A stretch of 64,000 nucleotides of DNA, from the NCBI RefSeq assembly GCF_905220365.1, contig NC_061134.1, positions 13,407,001 to 13,471,000 on the forward strand, read 5' to 3'. A program made the translations under genes and the position numbers. The notes under the pieces were generated by a model. It did not search any database and had not been told where the DNA came from. It was given only the letters and a program-made list of their open reading frames with translations. The stretch is from Vanessa cardui. Taxonomy: Eukaryota > Arthropoda > Insecta > Lepidoptera > Nymphalidae. How positions within the stretch are numbered: position 1 is the stretch's first letter; every line of letters starts with the position of its first letter. Shown here piece after piece: positions 1 through 12,639 of this stretch.

Positions 1-165
1 TGTAGATTACCATTAGTTTTCTATGTTGTCTTGGGTCTGGGTGTTTGTGGTACCGTCGTTACTTCTGATTTCCATAACACAAGTGCTACAGCTACTTACA
101 TTGGGATCAGAGTAATGTATGTGATGTTGTCTCATATTATATACTTAATAAACTTTTTTTTTTTT
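1..165 (+). repeat. SINE family B, 3' part (left-truncated by window edge)
   Basis: The first 165 bases match the body of the tRNA-headed repeat at 2141-2372 and the inverted copies at 38318-38541 and 39800-39962. The tRNA-like head is missing here because the window starts inside the element. It lies in an intron of the myosin gene. Confidence 0.8.
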
Positions 166-293
166 ATATACCCTATCTAGTGCATAAAGTATGGAAGATG
201 AAATGATCTGATGTACTTTGTTTTAAATTAAATTGAAATACAAAAACGATTTATCAAAATGAAAAGTTATTCAACAAAATAATGAATTGTCAG

Positions 294-3200
294 ATAAACA
301 AAAAAATCGAAGCGCCAGAAAACACGTACAAGAGCTCGCTGATCGGCGTGCTGGACATCTACGGCTTCGAGATATTCGACACGAACAGCTTCGAGCAGTT
401 CTGCATCAACTACTGCAACGAGAAGTTACAGCAACTCTTCATTGGTGAGTTAATGTTTAACATACAATCAATTTCGAGATGGCCCAGTGGTCAGAACGCG
501 TGCATCTTAACCGATGATTGCAGGTTCAAACCCAGGCAAGCACCGCTGATTCATGTGCTTAATTTGTCTTTATAATTCATCTCGTGCTCAGCGGTGAAGG
601 AAAACATCGTGAGGAAACCTGCATGTGTCTAATTTCATCGAAATTCTGCCACATGTGCATTCCAGCAACCCGCATTGGAACAGCGTGGTGGAATATGTTC
701 CAAACCCTCTCATCAAAGGGAGAGAAGGCCTTTAGCCCAGCAGTGGGAATTTACAGGCTGTTGTTGTATACAATCAATTTAAAATATCATTTCTCAATCA
801 GTTTTTCCCTACTGATGGCCACCTATTTTGTAATGGAGAAGGTATCGAGCTGATTCTCCCACGTTAGGCCATAATAATAATACTAGTCTTGGATATAAAT
901 ATGGCAGAATAAAAAGCTTAAAATCTTAAAGCTTGTTTTTAAATATTGTTTTTTTTTTTGAGGCGGACAATGGTAAGTGGTCACTGTCGCCCATAGACAT
1001 CGGTACAATAAGAAATATATCAACCGTTCAACAAAACACAAATGCATCACCAACCTTGACAATTATGACGTCCTAATTTATGATGTCCCTTTAATCTAAT
1101 ATCAAAGTCAAATTTATATTTACTCATCCTGTCCTTGGAATGAACAATTTTGAACATTCATTTATCCAGAATATATTTTAAAAGTAAATTAATTTAAGGT
1201 TGCATTTTCAGAGCTGGTATTAAAACAAGAGCAGGAGGAGTACGCCCGCGAGGGTATTCAGTGGACTCCCGTGCAGTACTTCAATAACAGGATCATCTGC
1301 GAGCTGGTGGACGCGCCACACCAGGGCATCATCGCCATCATGGACGAGGCTTGCCTGAACCCGACCAAGGTACTTCTACAATGAGAGATATTATATATGA
1401 GTTATAAATGTTTCAAATTGTTTCCTTCTAAAATATTAGGAGTCCCGCAGGGACCGTATTTAAGTCACTTATTTTTCATAGTGCATGTCAATGATAACAT
1501 ATTGTTATTATTATATTGTAAAGAATTTTTTAAGTGATTATATAACTTTGGTTAGTAAATTATGTTTTGATAGAAGTAGTAGTATCAAATAAGGTTCATT
1601 TTATATAAAGTTGAAAAGTAATTGTTCTAGGCAATAATAATGTTAATGTTGTGTTATTATTTCGTTAGATTTCCGACGCACAATTGTTAGAGGCGATGGA
1701 CAAGAGGCTAAATGGACACAAACACTACACGTCCCGTCAGCTCAGTCCGACGGATAAGAAACTCAAGCACGGCGTCGATTTTCGGATAACGTAAGTTTTA
1801 TGAATCTAGAATAAATTTAAACAAGAAGAAAGGAAAATATAAGGCATCTTAGAAATGTGCTACCTCACGGTCAATATATGACCCATGTATGTTGCCTCTC
1901 CCGCAGGCACTACGCGGGCGACGTGACGTACGCGGTGACGGGCTTCATGGACAAGAACAAGGACTCGCTGTGGCAGGACCTCAAGCGCCTGCTGCACGCC
2001 TCGCGCAACGACGCGCTGCGCGACATGTGGCCCGAGGGAGCGGCGCGCCTGCAGCAGGTCGGCCCTCTTATGCCGACGACCTGACCCACACACCTACTGA
2101 AACCTGAAGTCGGCAAAAAATATAACCAAAATTTAACTTTCGACGACCTCCATGGTCGAGTGGTGTGTACGCCGGTTTTCATGGGTACGCCACTTTGAGG
2201 TCCTGGGTTCGATTCCCGGCCGAGTCGATGTAGATTACCATTAGTTTTCTATGTTGTCTTTGGTCTGGGTGTTTGTGGTACCGTCGTTACTTCTGATTTC
2301 CATAACACAAGTGCTTCAGCTACTTACATTGGGATCAGAGTAATGTATGTGATGTTGTCTCATATTATTTATTTATATTATTTTATTTAATTGATGAAAT
2401 ATTTTATAATTGTCAGACGTCGAAGCGCCCACCATCCGCGGCCAGCCTGTTCCGGAGCTCCATGTCGGCGCTGGTGGCGGGCCTCGCCAGCAAGGAGCCG
2501 TTCTACGTGCGCTGCGTGAAGCCCAACCCCGTGCAGTCGGCCCACACGTGGGACGAGCAGCTGGTGCGGCACCAGGTGGCGTACCTGGGGCTGGTGGAGA
2601 ACGTGCGCGTGCGGCGCGCCGGCTTCGCGTCGCGGCAGCGCTACGATCGCTTCCTGCAGCGCTACAAGATGCTGTCGCAGTACACGTGGCCCAACTTCCG
2701 CGGCGCCGGCGCCCGCGACGCCGTGGCCGTGCTGCTGCGCGACCTGCAGCTGGCCGACGTGCAGTTCGGCCACACCAAGCTGTTCGTCCGCAGCGCGCGC
2801 ACCGTGCACGCGCTCGAGGCCGCGCGCGCCGACCTCGTGCCCTCCATCGTCGTGCTGCTGCAGAAGCTGTGGCGCGGCACGCTGGCGCGCATCAAGTACC
2901 GCAAGATGAAGGCTGCCATCGTCATCTACAACGCCTGGAAGTGCGTCCAGCATTTCGCTTTCCCGGTTCTATTCGCTTGCACTCTGTTATACCAAAAGTA
3001 ATTACCATATGTCACTCTCGTCTGCAGACGCTACCGCTTCCGGCGCTACATCGGCTCGTTGCAGAGCGAGCTGCAGCGCAACCGCGGCGTGATCCAGCGC
3101 TGGCCCCCCGGCGGCGGGCGCGCGGCCCCCATGCTGCAGGGGGCCTACCGGCGCTGGCGAGCGTACCTCACGCTGCGCGCCGTGCCGCGCGAGCAGTGGC

Positions 3201-4780
3201 CGCAGCTGAAGCTCAAAATCTGCGCCGCCAGCGCCCTGCGCTCGCGCCGCCCGCAATGGGGCGCCACCCGCGAGTGGAGGGGGGACTACCTGGCTCTCGA
3301 CTCTTATAATAGCAAAGCTGGTGAGTGTTAATCATATATATTTTAGGTAGCTGCTAGAAGTGAAAGTTCTCTTCCATACTCTTTGACAATCAATAATAGT
3401 AATCATCGTTCATTTCATTAAATGATATAAATGATTTCAGCGACATATCGGTCAGCGATGGCGAACCTGCAGCGATCGCAGAACATGGGCAAGGCGCTGT
3501 TCTCGTGCAAGATCCACAAGTTCAACCGCTACAACAAGCTGGCCGAGAGATGTCTGCTCATAACGGAATCAGCGATATACAAACTAGACGCTAATTCCTT
3601 CAAGCCTTTGAAGAAACCCACTCCGATTACTGAGGTAGGATTTTATTGTTTTATTTAGTCCATTAACATCTTACTGTTCCTCTATTCGATGTCCTTGTCC
3701 TTTCCTTTGAAGGAAAATAAATAAAGTTTATCCGATAATGTCATCTGACGCATATTTTATCATAATGGTGCACTTGAACAATTTATACAAATCCTATAAC
3801 TGGTTGTATTGATGACGAACTCGATCTTTGGTTAATCTATATGCTCTATCCAATGGTCATTATTCCGCAAATTACCAATTTGTTGTAACATTTCGCTCGT
3901 AGGTTGGAGTAGTGCGCGTGATGAGCAGCGAAGCGCAGTTGATAGTGATCAGCGTACCGTCGGCGCGTAATGACCTGGTTGTGGGGGTGGTACCACCGAC
4001 GCCCGAACCACCCACCGCCGCGGCAGACTTGCTCGGCGAGCTGATAGGTGTACTGGCGCATCGCTACAACCTGTAAGTGACATTTATTATAATATAAGAA
4101 TTAGGAACGTTGAAATGCAATAAAATAGGAAAAAGTTATTTTATTTTGTTATTAGAGTATAACAACAACAACAGCCTGTAAATTCCCACTGCTGGGCTAA
4201 AGGCCTCCTCTCCATTGGAACATATTCCACCACGCTGTTCCAATGCGGGTTAATGGAATACACATGTGGCAGAATTTCTTTGAAATTTGTCACATGCAGG
4301 TTTCCTCACGATGTTCTCCTTCACCGCTGAGTACGAGATGAATTATAAAGATAAATTAAGCACATGAATCAGCGGTGCTTGCCTGGGTTTGAACCCGTAA
4401 TCATCGGTTAAGATGCACGCGTTCTAACCACTGGGCCATCTCGACTCACTCACTAGAGTATAATGTGTAGATATGGTAGCACATAAGTGATCGGCGATGT
4501 CGTTCCTTGCAGGCTGGCGGGCTCGGAGCTGGCGCTGGAGGTGGAGAGCGGCGCCACGACGCGCTGCACGCTGGGCGGCAAGGCGCGCGCGCTGCAGCTG
4601 CCCGCGCCCGCCGCGCCGCCCGCGCCCCCCGCGCCGCCCTTCACGCACGCGCACAACGTCATCACCTACCACCCCGCCTCCGCGCGCGCATCGCCCCCCC
4701 CCCCCCCCCCCCCCCCCCCCCCCTGCCGCATACATACGTACCATGTGATATATCTGTGCAGTATTAGGTTGGTGAAATAG
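294..4780 (+). CDS. Myo31DF: Class I unconventional myosin, Myo1D/Myo31DF type (3' part, nine exons)
   Basis: Actin-based membrane-binding motor; the Drosophila orthologue Myo31DF controls left-right (dextral) organ chirality. Coding exons with GT-AG borders and continuous phase: 294-444, 1212-1369, 1669-1790, 1907-2057, 2417-2940, 3028-3320, 3441-3634, 3903-4072 and 4513-4780, together 676 residues plus a TAG stop. The first visible exon carries the switch II block LDIYGFEIFD and FCINYCNEKLQQLF. Later exons carry the rest of the motor (HYAGDV, FYVRCVKPN, QVAYLGLVENVRVRRAGF), two IQ motifs (around LLQKLWRGTLARIKY, then AAIVIYNAWKRYRFRRY), and the basic TH1 membrane-binding tail (VLFSC-like LFSCKIHKFNRYNKL). 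The P-loop half is upstream of the window. The C-terminus is uncertain because the last exon runs through 30 consecutive C; all three frames stop soon afterwards, and the frame that follows exon phase ends at 4780. SINEs sit in several introns. Confidence 0.93.
475..767 (+). repeat. SINE family A, full length
   Basis: tRNA-derived SINE. The head has an A-box-like stretch (GGCCCAGTGGTCAGAACG) and a B box (GGTTCAAACCC), followed by a unique body and a TTG-rich end. It lies in the first visible myosin intron. At least fifteen full or partial relatives occur in the window. Confidence 0.88.
948..1115 (-). repeat. LINE 3'-end fragment (poly-A, minus)
   Basis: A run of T (a poly-A tail on the minus strand) precedes GTAAGTGGTCACTGTCGCCC and a body shared with 12640-12800 and, inverted, with 47202-47310. 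These are 5'-truncated copies of one non-LTR element. It lies in a myosin intron. Confidence 0.65.
2141..2372 (+). repeat. SINE family B, full length
   Basis: tRNA-derived head with A-box-like (TGGTCGAGTGG) and B-box (GGTTCGATTCC) motifs, then the body seen at 1-165 and an AT-rich end. It fills most of the intron between the exons ending at 2057 and starting at 2417. The head resembles a tRNA but its acceptor stem does not pair, so it is not a tRNA gene. Confidence 0.88.
4163..4453 (-). repeat. SINE family A with 10-bp target duplication
   Basis: Full-length inverse copy ending in the tRNA-like head. It is flanked by direct repeats TAGAGTATAA at 4153-4162 and 4454-4463, which prove retroposition into the last myosin intron. 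Confidence 0.9.
4694..4723 (+). repeat. Poly-C tract of 30 in the last myosin exon
   Basis: Thirty consecutive C lie in the terminal coding exon and would read as a polyproline stretch. The preceding GC-rich sequence already codes for Pro/Ala-rich tail. Length errors here would change the C-terminal frame. Confidence 0.95.
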
Positions 4781-6480
4781 TTGCAGTCGATGTTACTCGT
4801 ACGAGTAAATGTTGCCAACAATTTAACATTTAAGTTGTATGATGATGTATATTTCGATAGTATACATTACGATGCACAAAAGTAAATAGGAAGGTCGGAT
4901 GGAGCATACGTTATGACGCTTGTTGGCTTTCACTGTTTTCAACCAATTTGACAAAACAAAAAAAAAACTCGATGGGTTTGTCAGACACAAAAAAGTGAAT
5001 GTATTATCAATACTAGACCATCCACTGATAACCATAAAAATTGAATTAAATATAGTTAAAAATATTTGAAAACTAATTTATCAATTATTATATTTATACG
5101 GATTATATTTATTAACTATTCAAAATTTATTAGACGTTTAACCAACTGAAATAATGAGATTGCACTAAAGGAACTACTTCAGAGATGTTCATTATACGTA
5201 GTTTATTAAGAACGTTTTAAATAGTACTTAAAATGAAACGTCCATTTTGCGAAGATTTTAAAATAAATTCATATTATCAATTTAACTGATAAGTTACTTA
5301 AATCATCACAATAAACGAAATTCATAATAAAACGTATTTTAAATGATTTGAAATGTAAACTTGATTTTTCATTTTATATATAACATAGTTTTAATGAAAG
5401 TTAGTTATTAATTTATTTCATAGAAATAAAATAAGTCAGTCAGTTCGAGGTAATTTGAAAAAAAGAAATCTTACCGGTGTTACCCGTGCAAATAATATTT
5501 CGTGAAATAATAAAGACAAAATTCGTATGTACATAGTAAAAAAAACATTATTTATTTTTCTAAAGCTTATGAGGCAAATGGTACTACAGTTGATTTAATT
5601 ATACATAATGATTGACATATGCTATTTCGATGTATGAGAAAACAAAACCTAAACACTCTATAAAACCTAAAATTATTTTCTTTGATTTTTTTTTATTTCA
5701 CATGAAATACAGTGATATCTCTGTAATACGTAGTCTGTGCATTAATAAGCAATAAAGTATTTGTATCTTAGAAGGAGGTATTGTCATGTCTGTATATAAT
5801 TAAATATTAAGTAATGATTCATTTATTAAGTTTGAATATTAAATGTCTGTGAGGAATCGTACACATCTGCGTCAGTCGAACGACTTTAAACCCTGAAAAA
5901 TCCAAATGCAAATCTACAAACTGTTTGACATTTCCAAAATCTTATGAATGTGTTGAATAAGTGTGGCCGTAGCTTTATATAATCTTTGTATTTTGCTTAA
6001 AATGGATTTTCTATCGTAATATTTTACTCTGCTCGATCGCTGATGTGTCCGATCCTTAACTAACAATATTTTTGATGTTATGAAATGTAAAAGTATTACA
6101 ATGTGATACGAATATATCACCAATAATAAATAAATAACTTTTAAACTTTTTTATCTACACACTGTATATAATTCTTGACGTTATTATAAATTTATGATGA
6201 TTAGATTTTATTAAATTAAATAAATTTTAGGATTAATGCATTTTCATATTTTATCTGCACTTTACAAATGTTTACACTCGATACAATTCTTATACAATAC
6301 GCCATATTTATTATAAATTATTGAAGTCAAATGAAGGTCAAATACTTTAACGATACATTTATATAATATTTTTTTGTTTATGTATTAAAACTGTTAATAT
6401 GTGTCATATTTCTTCCTATCAGTGTTAACTACAGACATAACATTAGTTGCGAAGTTTTCTAGTGTATTGATGGTGTATGA
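4781..6480. other. Myosin 3' UTR candidate and AT-rich intergenic DNA
   Basis: No coding signal. The first AATAAA after the myosin stop is at 5262-5267, with another at 5509-5514; either could end the myosin transcript. The rest is AT-rich sequence without a recognised repeat. Confidence 0.5.
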
Positions 6481-6706
6481 AATAGGCTATTTGACTGGTT
6501 CTTGTGACGTCATCATAAACCAGACCAATCAGAAGCGTCTGTGTCACGTGACACATGTTTAAAAGAATGCATTTTTATTTACGTATTTTTGAATAGATTA
6601 ATTATTATTTTCAAATTTCGTTTATAAACAGTCATTTTTAAACTCATAATATATATTACTAACAATAATTGACGCTTTATTTTTCGCATTGTCAAATAGC
6701 CTATTG
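6481..6706. mobile_element. MITE with AATAGGCTATTTGAC inverted ends
   Basis: The ends AATAGGCTATTTGAC and GTCAAATAGCCTATT form terminal inverted repeats, and the same ends bound 50038-50536. Both copies contain CACGTGACAC and a CCAATCA / TGATTGG motif. No coding capacity. The superfamily is not identified because the flanks show no clear target duplication. Confidence 0.75.
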
Positions 6707-7439
6707 TACTACTATTATACTACCTATTCAAACAAACATAAACTTATATCTGGGGTGTATTTACCAAGACTATGTACTGTAAACATTATGTCAAGAGTTC
6801 ATTGCTTGCTTTTTTATCTTTGGAAAGGATAACAGTAGTCTTCTGGTAAGTACCTTGCCACTGTATATTCATGAACTCGTATTGTATTGTTACAGTATAC
6901 GGGAATATCTGTACCCTGATTTAATACTTTTTAACGTGTCATATTTGGACAATAAAGTGGATAATATTGTTTACTAATTGATATTTCTTTGATTAGAAAT
7001 GACATGTTACAATTTATAATCTGTGTAAAATATAAAACTGTTTCGAACTTAATTTGTTTGAAGCATTTTATTAAATTGTTATAATTAAATTTTGTATATA
7101 TCATTAATATTCATTAAATATAATTTTGATGCCAGATGTGGTCTTAATATGGTAAAATTCCAATTTTATGATGTATTTTAGAACGTTAGTAAAATAAAAA
7201 ATGATTTTAAACAATGTTTTATAACTAACAAATTTCTCGGTTGTTTAAATTTGTACAAATTTCGAACTAAACGATTAATAGTCAATAATATTTTAAGTAT
7301 AGGACAACGATGTATTTGAGTTATTTAATTTGTATATAATTGTTACGTTATGTTGAGTGATAACTGTAAGACGTGCCTTCGTATGGTGCCATGAGGTTTG
7401 TAATAAAGGCAATATTTACAGCATCTGTTGTTTATTTTC

Positions 7440-7557
7440 TTCGCACGCCGTCTGCTGTCTTCTGCTAGACATAGGCCTCCCCCGGAGCGCGCCACGTTGC
7501 TCAATCCTCTGCTTCCCTCATCCAGCTTCTACCGGTGAACCTGCAAATGACGTCGGA
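7440..7557 (-). repeat. LINE 3'-end remnant
   Basis: GC-richer stretch containing GACATAGGCCTCCCCCGGAG, a wording common in lepidopteran non-LTR 3' ends read on the minus strand. It is a short relic identified by general resemblance only. Confidence 0.4.
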
Positions 7558-7570
7558 TATAATAAATATA

Positions 7571-7871
7571 GAGCTGAGATGGCCCAGTGGTAAGAACGCG
7601 TGCATCTTAACCGATGATTGCGGGTTCAAACCCAGGCAAGCACCACTTTATATATGTGCTTAATTTGTGTTATAATTCATCTCGTGCTCGGCGGTGAAGG
7701 AAAACATCGTGAGGAAACCTGCATGTGTCTAATTTCATCGAAATTCTGCTACATGTGCATTCCACCAACCCGCAATGGAACAGCGTGGTGGAATAAGTTC
7801 CAAACCCTCTCCTTAATGGAAGAGGAGGCCTTATCTCAGCAGTGGGAAATGTACAGGCTGTTACTTTACTT
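7571..7871 (+). repeat. SINE family A, GTTACTTTACTT-tail subfamily, 13-bp target duplication
   Basis: Full-length copy flanked by direct repeats TATAATAAATATA at 7558-7570 and 7872-7884. Its tail is GGCTGTTACTTTACTT rather than (TTG)n, a subfamily shared with 23805-24107. Confidence 0.9.
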
Positions 7872-8299
7872 TATAATAAATATATATGCTTATATAATTT
7901 TAATTGAAATAACAATATTAAATACTGCTTTGATTTTAAATTTTTTTAAATTGAAATTTCATTTATTTGTATGATTATTGATTCGGTTATCGACACTGTA
8001 TAGTGGTACTAATGTTCACTTCGCCGTCTCGTGGCGTGGTGTGGCGAGCTGGTACTGCCTGGTACGGAAAAAAAGGCGGGGATTTTGAACGGTGGAGTTA
8101 AACTGAAGACGAAGTTGGGAATAGAGATATTTGCTGTTAAAGTGATAAATAATATATGTATAGAGTGGTTTTTTAATATAGTGAAAGTTAATGTGATGTA
8201 AGTTGTTTTTATTTTACGTCTGGTGCCGGCGGACTGAAAACGTTTTTACCTGTAAGTGTTGTTAGAGCTGTACTTGGTTTATTATACGTTTATCTATTA
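7872..8299. other. Unassigned stretch with GC-richer core
   Basis: No ORF of interest. Around 8010-8270 the sequence is GC-richer than its surroundings and ends near a donor-like CCT/GTAAGT at 8252. It might be an untranslated leader exon, but no TATA or partner exon supports this. Confidence 0.25.
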
Positions 8300-8487
8300 C
8301 TAGATGTCGTCCGCGACTTCCCTCGCGTTTTAGGTAGTCGGTTGTGTTAGGTAAAAAAAGTAGTAGTATGACCTTCCTCAGAGTTCAAGTTTGCTTCACA
8401 CCAAATTTCATCAAATTCGGTTCGGTCTGGTCGTAAAAGAGCGTCAGACATACAGAGTTATTTTCACATTTATAATATTAATATAGA
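8300..8487 (-). mobile_element. Short non-autonomous Helitron (188 bp)
   Basis: On the minus strand it starts TCTATATTAATATTATAAA and ends CTAG, and it sits between A and T, as expected for Helitrons. The same layout occurs at 41002-41202. It has no coding capacity. Confidence 0.75.
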
Positions 8488-8545
8488 TTTATATTTTATA
8501 TAGCTTAGTTTGGTATTTATTTTTGAAGGTCAATATTGTTTACAC

Positions 8546-8942
8546 CAGCGATCGGCAACCTTTTGGTAGGCAAGGGCGACAAGGTAGCAAAATAAACTAT
8601 AGGCGGGCCACAGTCCATAATTAATTAGTGTTAATTGTCATATTTCATAGAAAAAAACAAAAATGCTATTAAAATTTTTAAAAATATACAGAATTTAATT
8701 CATACACATAATACCTATTTACATTATGTTTATATGTTTGCGCTTTATAGCTAGAAAAATAAGAAATAAAAACTACAAACGACCTAAATAGGAAACAGAT
8801 TTTACACTAATTTTAGTGTGATGTCTGAGGTTGCATTTGAGACGCTATTTCTTGTATGTTACCTGTCATATTTGTCAGCTCTTTATTGTACAGTCACGGG
8901 TCGCAATAAAGAGGTACGCGAGCCGAGTTTTGCCAACCGCTG
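8546..8942. mobile_element. hAT-type non-autonomous transposon (397 bp)
   Basis: Terminal inverted repeats (left CAGCGATCGGCAACC; right end, reversed, CAGCGGTTGGCAAAAC) are flanked by an 8-bp target duplication GTTTACAC at 8538-8545 and 8943-8950. These ends and the 8-bp duplication fit the hAT superfamily. No transposase remains. Confidence 0.85.
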
Positions 8943-8950
8943 GTTTACAC

Positions 8951-11568
8951 CTATGAAGATGTACACTTTAACCAGGTCAAATTAGACCATTCAGGGACCT
9001 CACTACACTTATGTTTAAAGTAATCTGTATTATGGAAGTTTTTCGTTTGGTAATCCGTAAATGCAATAAATTCTGTTTAACTATCTAGCTGTGTTATATA
9101 AAACGTGGTATCGACTCCTTCCCTAGCTGTCTTGAATTCTCCTGTTATTACAATAAGCTAGAAGCTACGACCTTGATATGTTTGAATTATGCCGCCTAAA
9201 TAATAAGTAATAAAGTTGTTCTTAAATGTATTTTTTGTTTTTCATTTTCCAACTAAAATTATCAATCCGAAAATGAGTTTGTTTATTTTTTACAGTCTAA
9301 CTACTCAACTGATCAATAATGATGAAATGAAATATGATAATTTTTGATAATAATAATAAATGCGCTCAAACGTATCAGTATTCAGTACCGCTCAGAAAAC
9401 TAAAATTTATCATTACCCAAATACAATGATGTTTTAGTAAACAGATATGTTATTAACGCGCAAAAAGTGAAGACTAGAAAACGTCCTAATTGGGACATTT
9501 GCCTTTAGTCGTTTTACGTAGTAATACGTTATAATACATCATAATTACGTAGTAATACGTATTGCGTAATTAAAACATCTAATTATCCCTTTTACTTATT
9601 GTTTTTATCAAGCTATCCTTTTTACTTTTAACGAAATGTAAAAATAAACTAAAATAAACGGTCCCCGGCGCGGCACACTTTTTTCTGTTTATGGACATAA
9701 CATATCTGTTTATTAGAATATCATTGCCCAAATACAAATAACAGGCTAAAGCATTCTTTTATATGTGTTTGTCTGATATTTTCTTAGTTCTCATTCAATT
9801 GATCGCAAAACTGTTACTGGCGTATATCTATTGTCTCCGTTTCAAAGTACGAAGTATAATTAAGCGGTGATTTGTTTAAGTTGTTACGCAAGTTTGTAAA
9901 ACTGTAGAACACTCTAGAATTTTCCGAATTTCGCGTCGGTTTAATTAATTATCGTAACTATAGCAACAACGCAATTATTCACTAATTAGCTACGTCTCAG
10001 TCGAATAACAATTTATTGAAATTCAGATGTTATAATTACGATTTCAGCGTTCATATTGATTTATATAAAAACGTTAGTTACAAAGGTTTTTTTAATTGGT
10101 TTGTTTAAAATACCTATAATTGTTTTATATATTACCGTAGTCAGGAAATAAAATTGGGTCGTTGAACTCTAGACCAAATAAAAGAAGTACTGTACATTTT
10201 GTATATTATTGTATTGTATATTATATTTTTTTATAAACTTTATATGGAAGATAGCCATTTCTGAAATTAGAAGTAGTATTAGTAGGAAAACGATGTTTTG
10301 TTTTCTGTTTATGTTACAGCGTTTTTGAAAATTCGCTATAAAATAGGGTGAAACGGGTTGAAATTCTTATTTGAATTTGGTGCATCTGATGTTAGGATTA
10401 ATGAAAATGGTTTTCGGGGTTCCGCTTATAAGTAAAAGGCGTGTTTTGTTTAAGCCGGTTTGGGTACTGTCCATTCAACAGATAACCAAAAATACCTAAT
10501 ATTTTTGTGTTACGGTTTAGAGAAAAAAGATTAGGTGGAACAAACAAACAGAAAAATTGTAAAAAATATTATTTCTCATATGAACATATACATATATATG
10601 CGCTTATTTGAATATTACAAAAAGACACTCCAATTTTATAATATGCATAGATAAGACATTTAAAACAAGTACAATTTTGAAACAAAAAAAATTGGTACAT
10701 ACAATTAAATGCGATACAGATCGATGGCTCAAAAGTAACCTCGGAAATTTTATTTGAACCTTACAAGTTTATAATTATTATTTATTTTTAAAAAATTCTG
10801 GAATATACAATTCTTCATTACTTTACTAGAAGTCAAACTCCACACTTTTTTATCATCTATAAAATCTTGTATCGAATAATATAATTTAAAGGTCGGTAAC
10901 GTAACTGCAAGCACACCGATGTTGCAGATGCTCGTTTGTCATCCACGCTTGCATAAAAAAAAAACTTTCACCGTTCGAAAATAACGTACTATTTAAAATC
11001 GTCAGGGTCATTTATTTCTTATTTTTATATTTATGTATTTATCAGAGGCAAAGTGTAACGTGTGGACATTTAATAAATAATATTTTATGTTACACCTGTC
11101 ATTATAATAAACAAAATAAACAATAATAATAATAATTCCTGCATAGAGATCGTGTAATTTGATTTAATCTTTCGATACCATTGAAAATAAATCAAATAAG
11201 ATGTTTTAAATAGATTTCTAAAAATACAATAATAGAACTCTCTCTATACACGTACATATGTATCCGAACATCTTTTATAAATTCTCAGCTCGGTATTCTA
11301 TGGATCTGTTTGTGAAATAACAAGAATATAAAAGATTCTTTCGTATAATCCTAGGGTCGTGGTATTGTACAACACTTTACAATGTATACTGACTGATATA
11401 TTTAATGTATAGGTTTGTATAGTTGTCAATTAATTAACTTCATAAAGTTTTTGAGTTGATTTAATTCAAAATCATTTATTCAATAAAGAAACCCTCATTA
11501 ATAACTGTCTAAGATATTTTATAACTGATTGCGAAAACAGAGTATAAATATACATAAACTAGCTGTTT
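8951..11568. other. Intergenic, AT-rich, old repeat scraps
   Basis: No gene seen. Recognisable remnants: 10530-10650 (the AGACACTCC Helitron-like family, also at 16604-17195, 25015-25440 and 30235-30420) and 10735-10905 (minus-strand CR1/Jockey-like 3' end). At 9515-9570 the words TTACGTAGTAATACGT are repeated. Confidence 0.5.
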
Positions 11569-11933
11569 CCCTCGGCTTTGCTCGCCTGAAATATTGTTAT
11601 GAATAACTTAAGAGATTTTAAAATATTTCGGGAATTTAAGCCCTCTTTTTAAAGAACACCGGTGGTTCATTCATGTCCATGCAGTCAATTTTAAAGATTT
11701 CACCTTGTGCTTTGTTAATTAAAATTTAACACTATTTCTCATTTATCCATCAATCATCAAGTGATAACTGAAGCCCCTATGACATTCCAATGGTGTGCCG
11801 TAATTATTAGTCTGTTGCCGTTGCATATGGAGGTCTTATCACTCAGTAACATTATTGGCACGACTATCTTCTATCTTAAAAATGACGAATCTCAAGACTA
11901 ATCTATACACGAATTTCAACTTCTATTGAACCC

Positions 11934-11998
11934 TACCTGGGTTTGAACCCGCAATCATCGGTTAAGATTTACGCGTTCTAACCACAGGGCCATCTGGG
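11934..11998 (-). repeat. SINE family A, tRNA-like head only
   Basis: Only the tRNA-derived head (B box then A box, reversed) is present, inside a Helitron-like repeat. Confidence 0.7.
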
Positions 11999-12165
11999 CT
12001 TTTATAATTTCTAACCAGTTTCCCAAAAATATAGTGTCGTGTTTCTTACTTCAAAAATTTCATGCTGGGGGACTTTCAGATTAACCTATATATAAGAAAT
12101 ACTTATTTCACCCCTTAGAGCTAAAATATCCAGAAAAAATGACGGACTACCATATAAACTTTCAA

Positions 12166-12319
12166 ATTTAAATAAAACTAGTCACGGGTAGACTGTACAC
12201 GAACGCTGTAAAGTGCTCGAAACGTCGGGATGCCAAAAAAAAATATACGCGATTCAAATCCGTTATAACTAGTTTTATTTAAATGTGTAATAATCGCGAA
12301 AATTTAAAACAACATTATG
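12166..12319 (+). mobile_element. Penelope-like element fragment with target duplication
   Basis: Starts with a short inverted piece (AAATAAAACTAG) and then the tail CGAACGCTGTAAAGTGCTCG ... AACTAGTTTTATTT ... AACATT. It is flanked by TAAACTTTCAA at 12155-12165 and 12320-12330. The same tail follows the GIY-YIG coding piece in the 14537-15137 copy. Confidence 0.75.
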
Positions 12320-12639
12320 TAAACTTTCAACCCTTTTTTCACCCATATATATGTTTCTAACTCTAAAAATGACGGATTTTCATACAATCGTTTTCATTTC
12401 ACCCTCTTAGAGGTAGAATTTCCAAAATTACTTTCTTAGTCTACTCATAAAATTGATTCTACTCACCAAAATTTAAGTCCCTAATTTTAATAGTTTTCGC
12501 TCGGCGATAATGAATCAGTCAGTCAGGACTTGTTATTTTATATACATTTTTTGGTTTTGAAAATCGCGGCTATACATATATTTATATCCGTTATTTTCGA
12601 AATCAATACATAACTGTGAAGACTATTTTTTAAATTTCA

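Larger units (their letters stand above)
11569..12555 (-). mobile_element. Helitron-like element interrupted by two insertions
   Basis: The low-coordinate end begins CTAGCTGTTTCCCTCGGC (minus-strand CTAG terminus). The sequence continues to 12555 with the body wording of lepidopteran Helitron-like repeats (GATAATGAATCAGTCAGTCA near the far end). A SINE head (11934-11998) and a Penelope-like fragment (12166-12319) interrupt it. Borders at the high end are approximate. Confidence 0.55.

Noticed and set aside
2141..2225. tRNA gene
   Set aside because: A/B boxes are present but cloverleaf stems fail and it is joined to the repeated SINE body; the same holds for all SINE A heads.
2387..2953. Long antisense frame opposite the myosin motor exon
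   Set aside because: GC-rich codon shadow of the real exon 2417-2940; no recognisable protein and no splice logic.
2410..3309. 299-residue Arg/Ala-rich plus-strand frame
   Set aside because: Out of frame with the conserved myosin exons and runs through an intron; low-complexity shadow.
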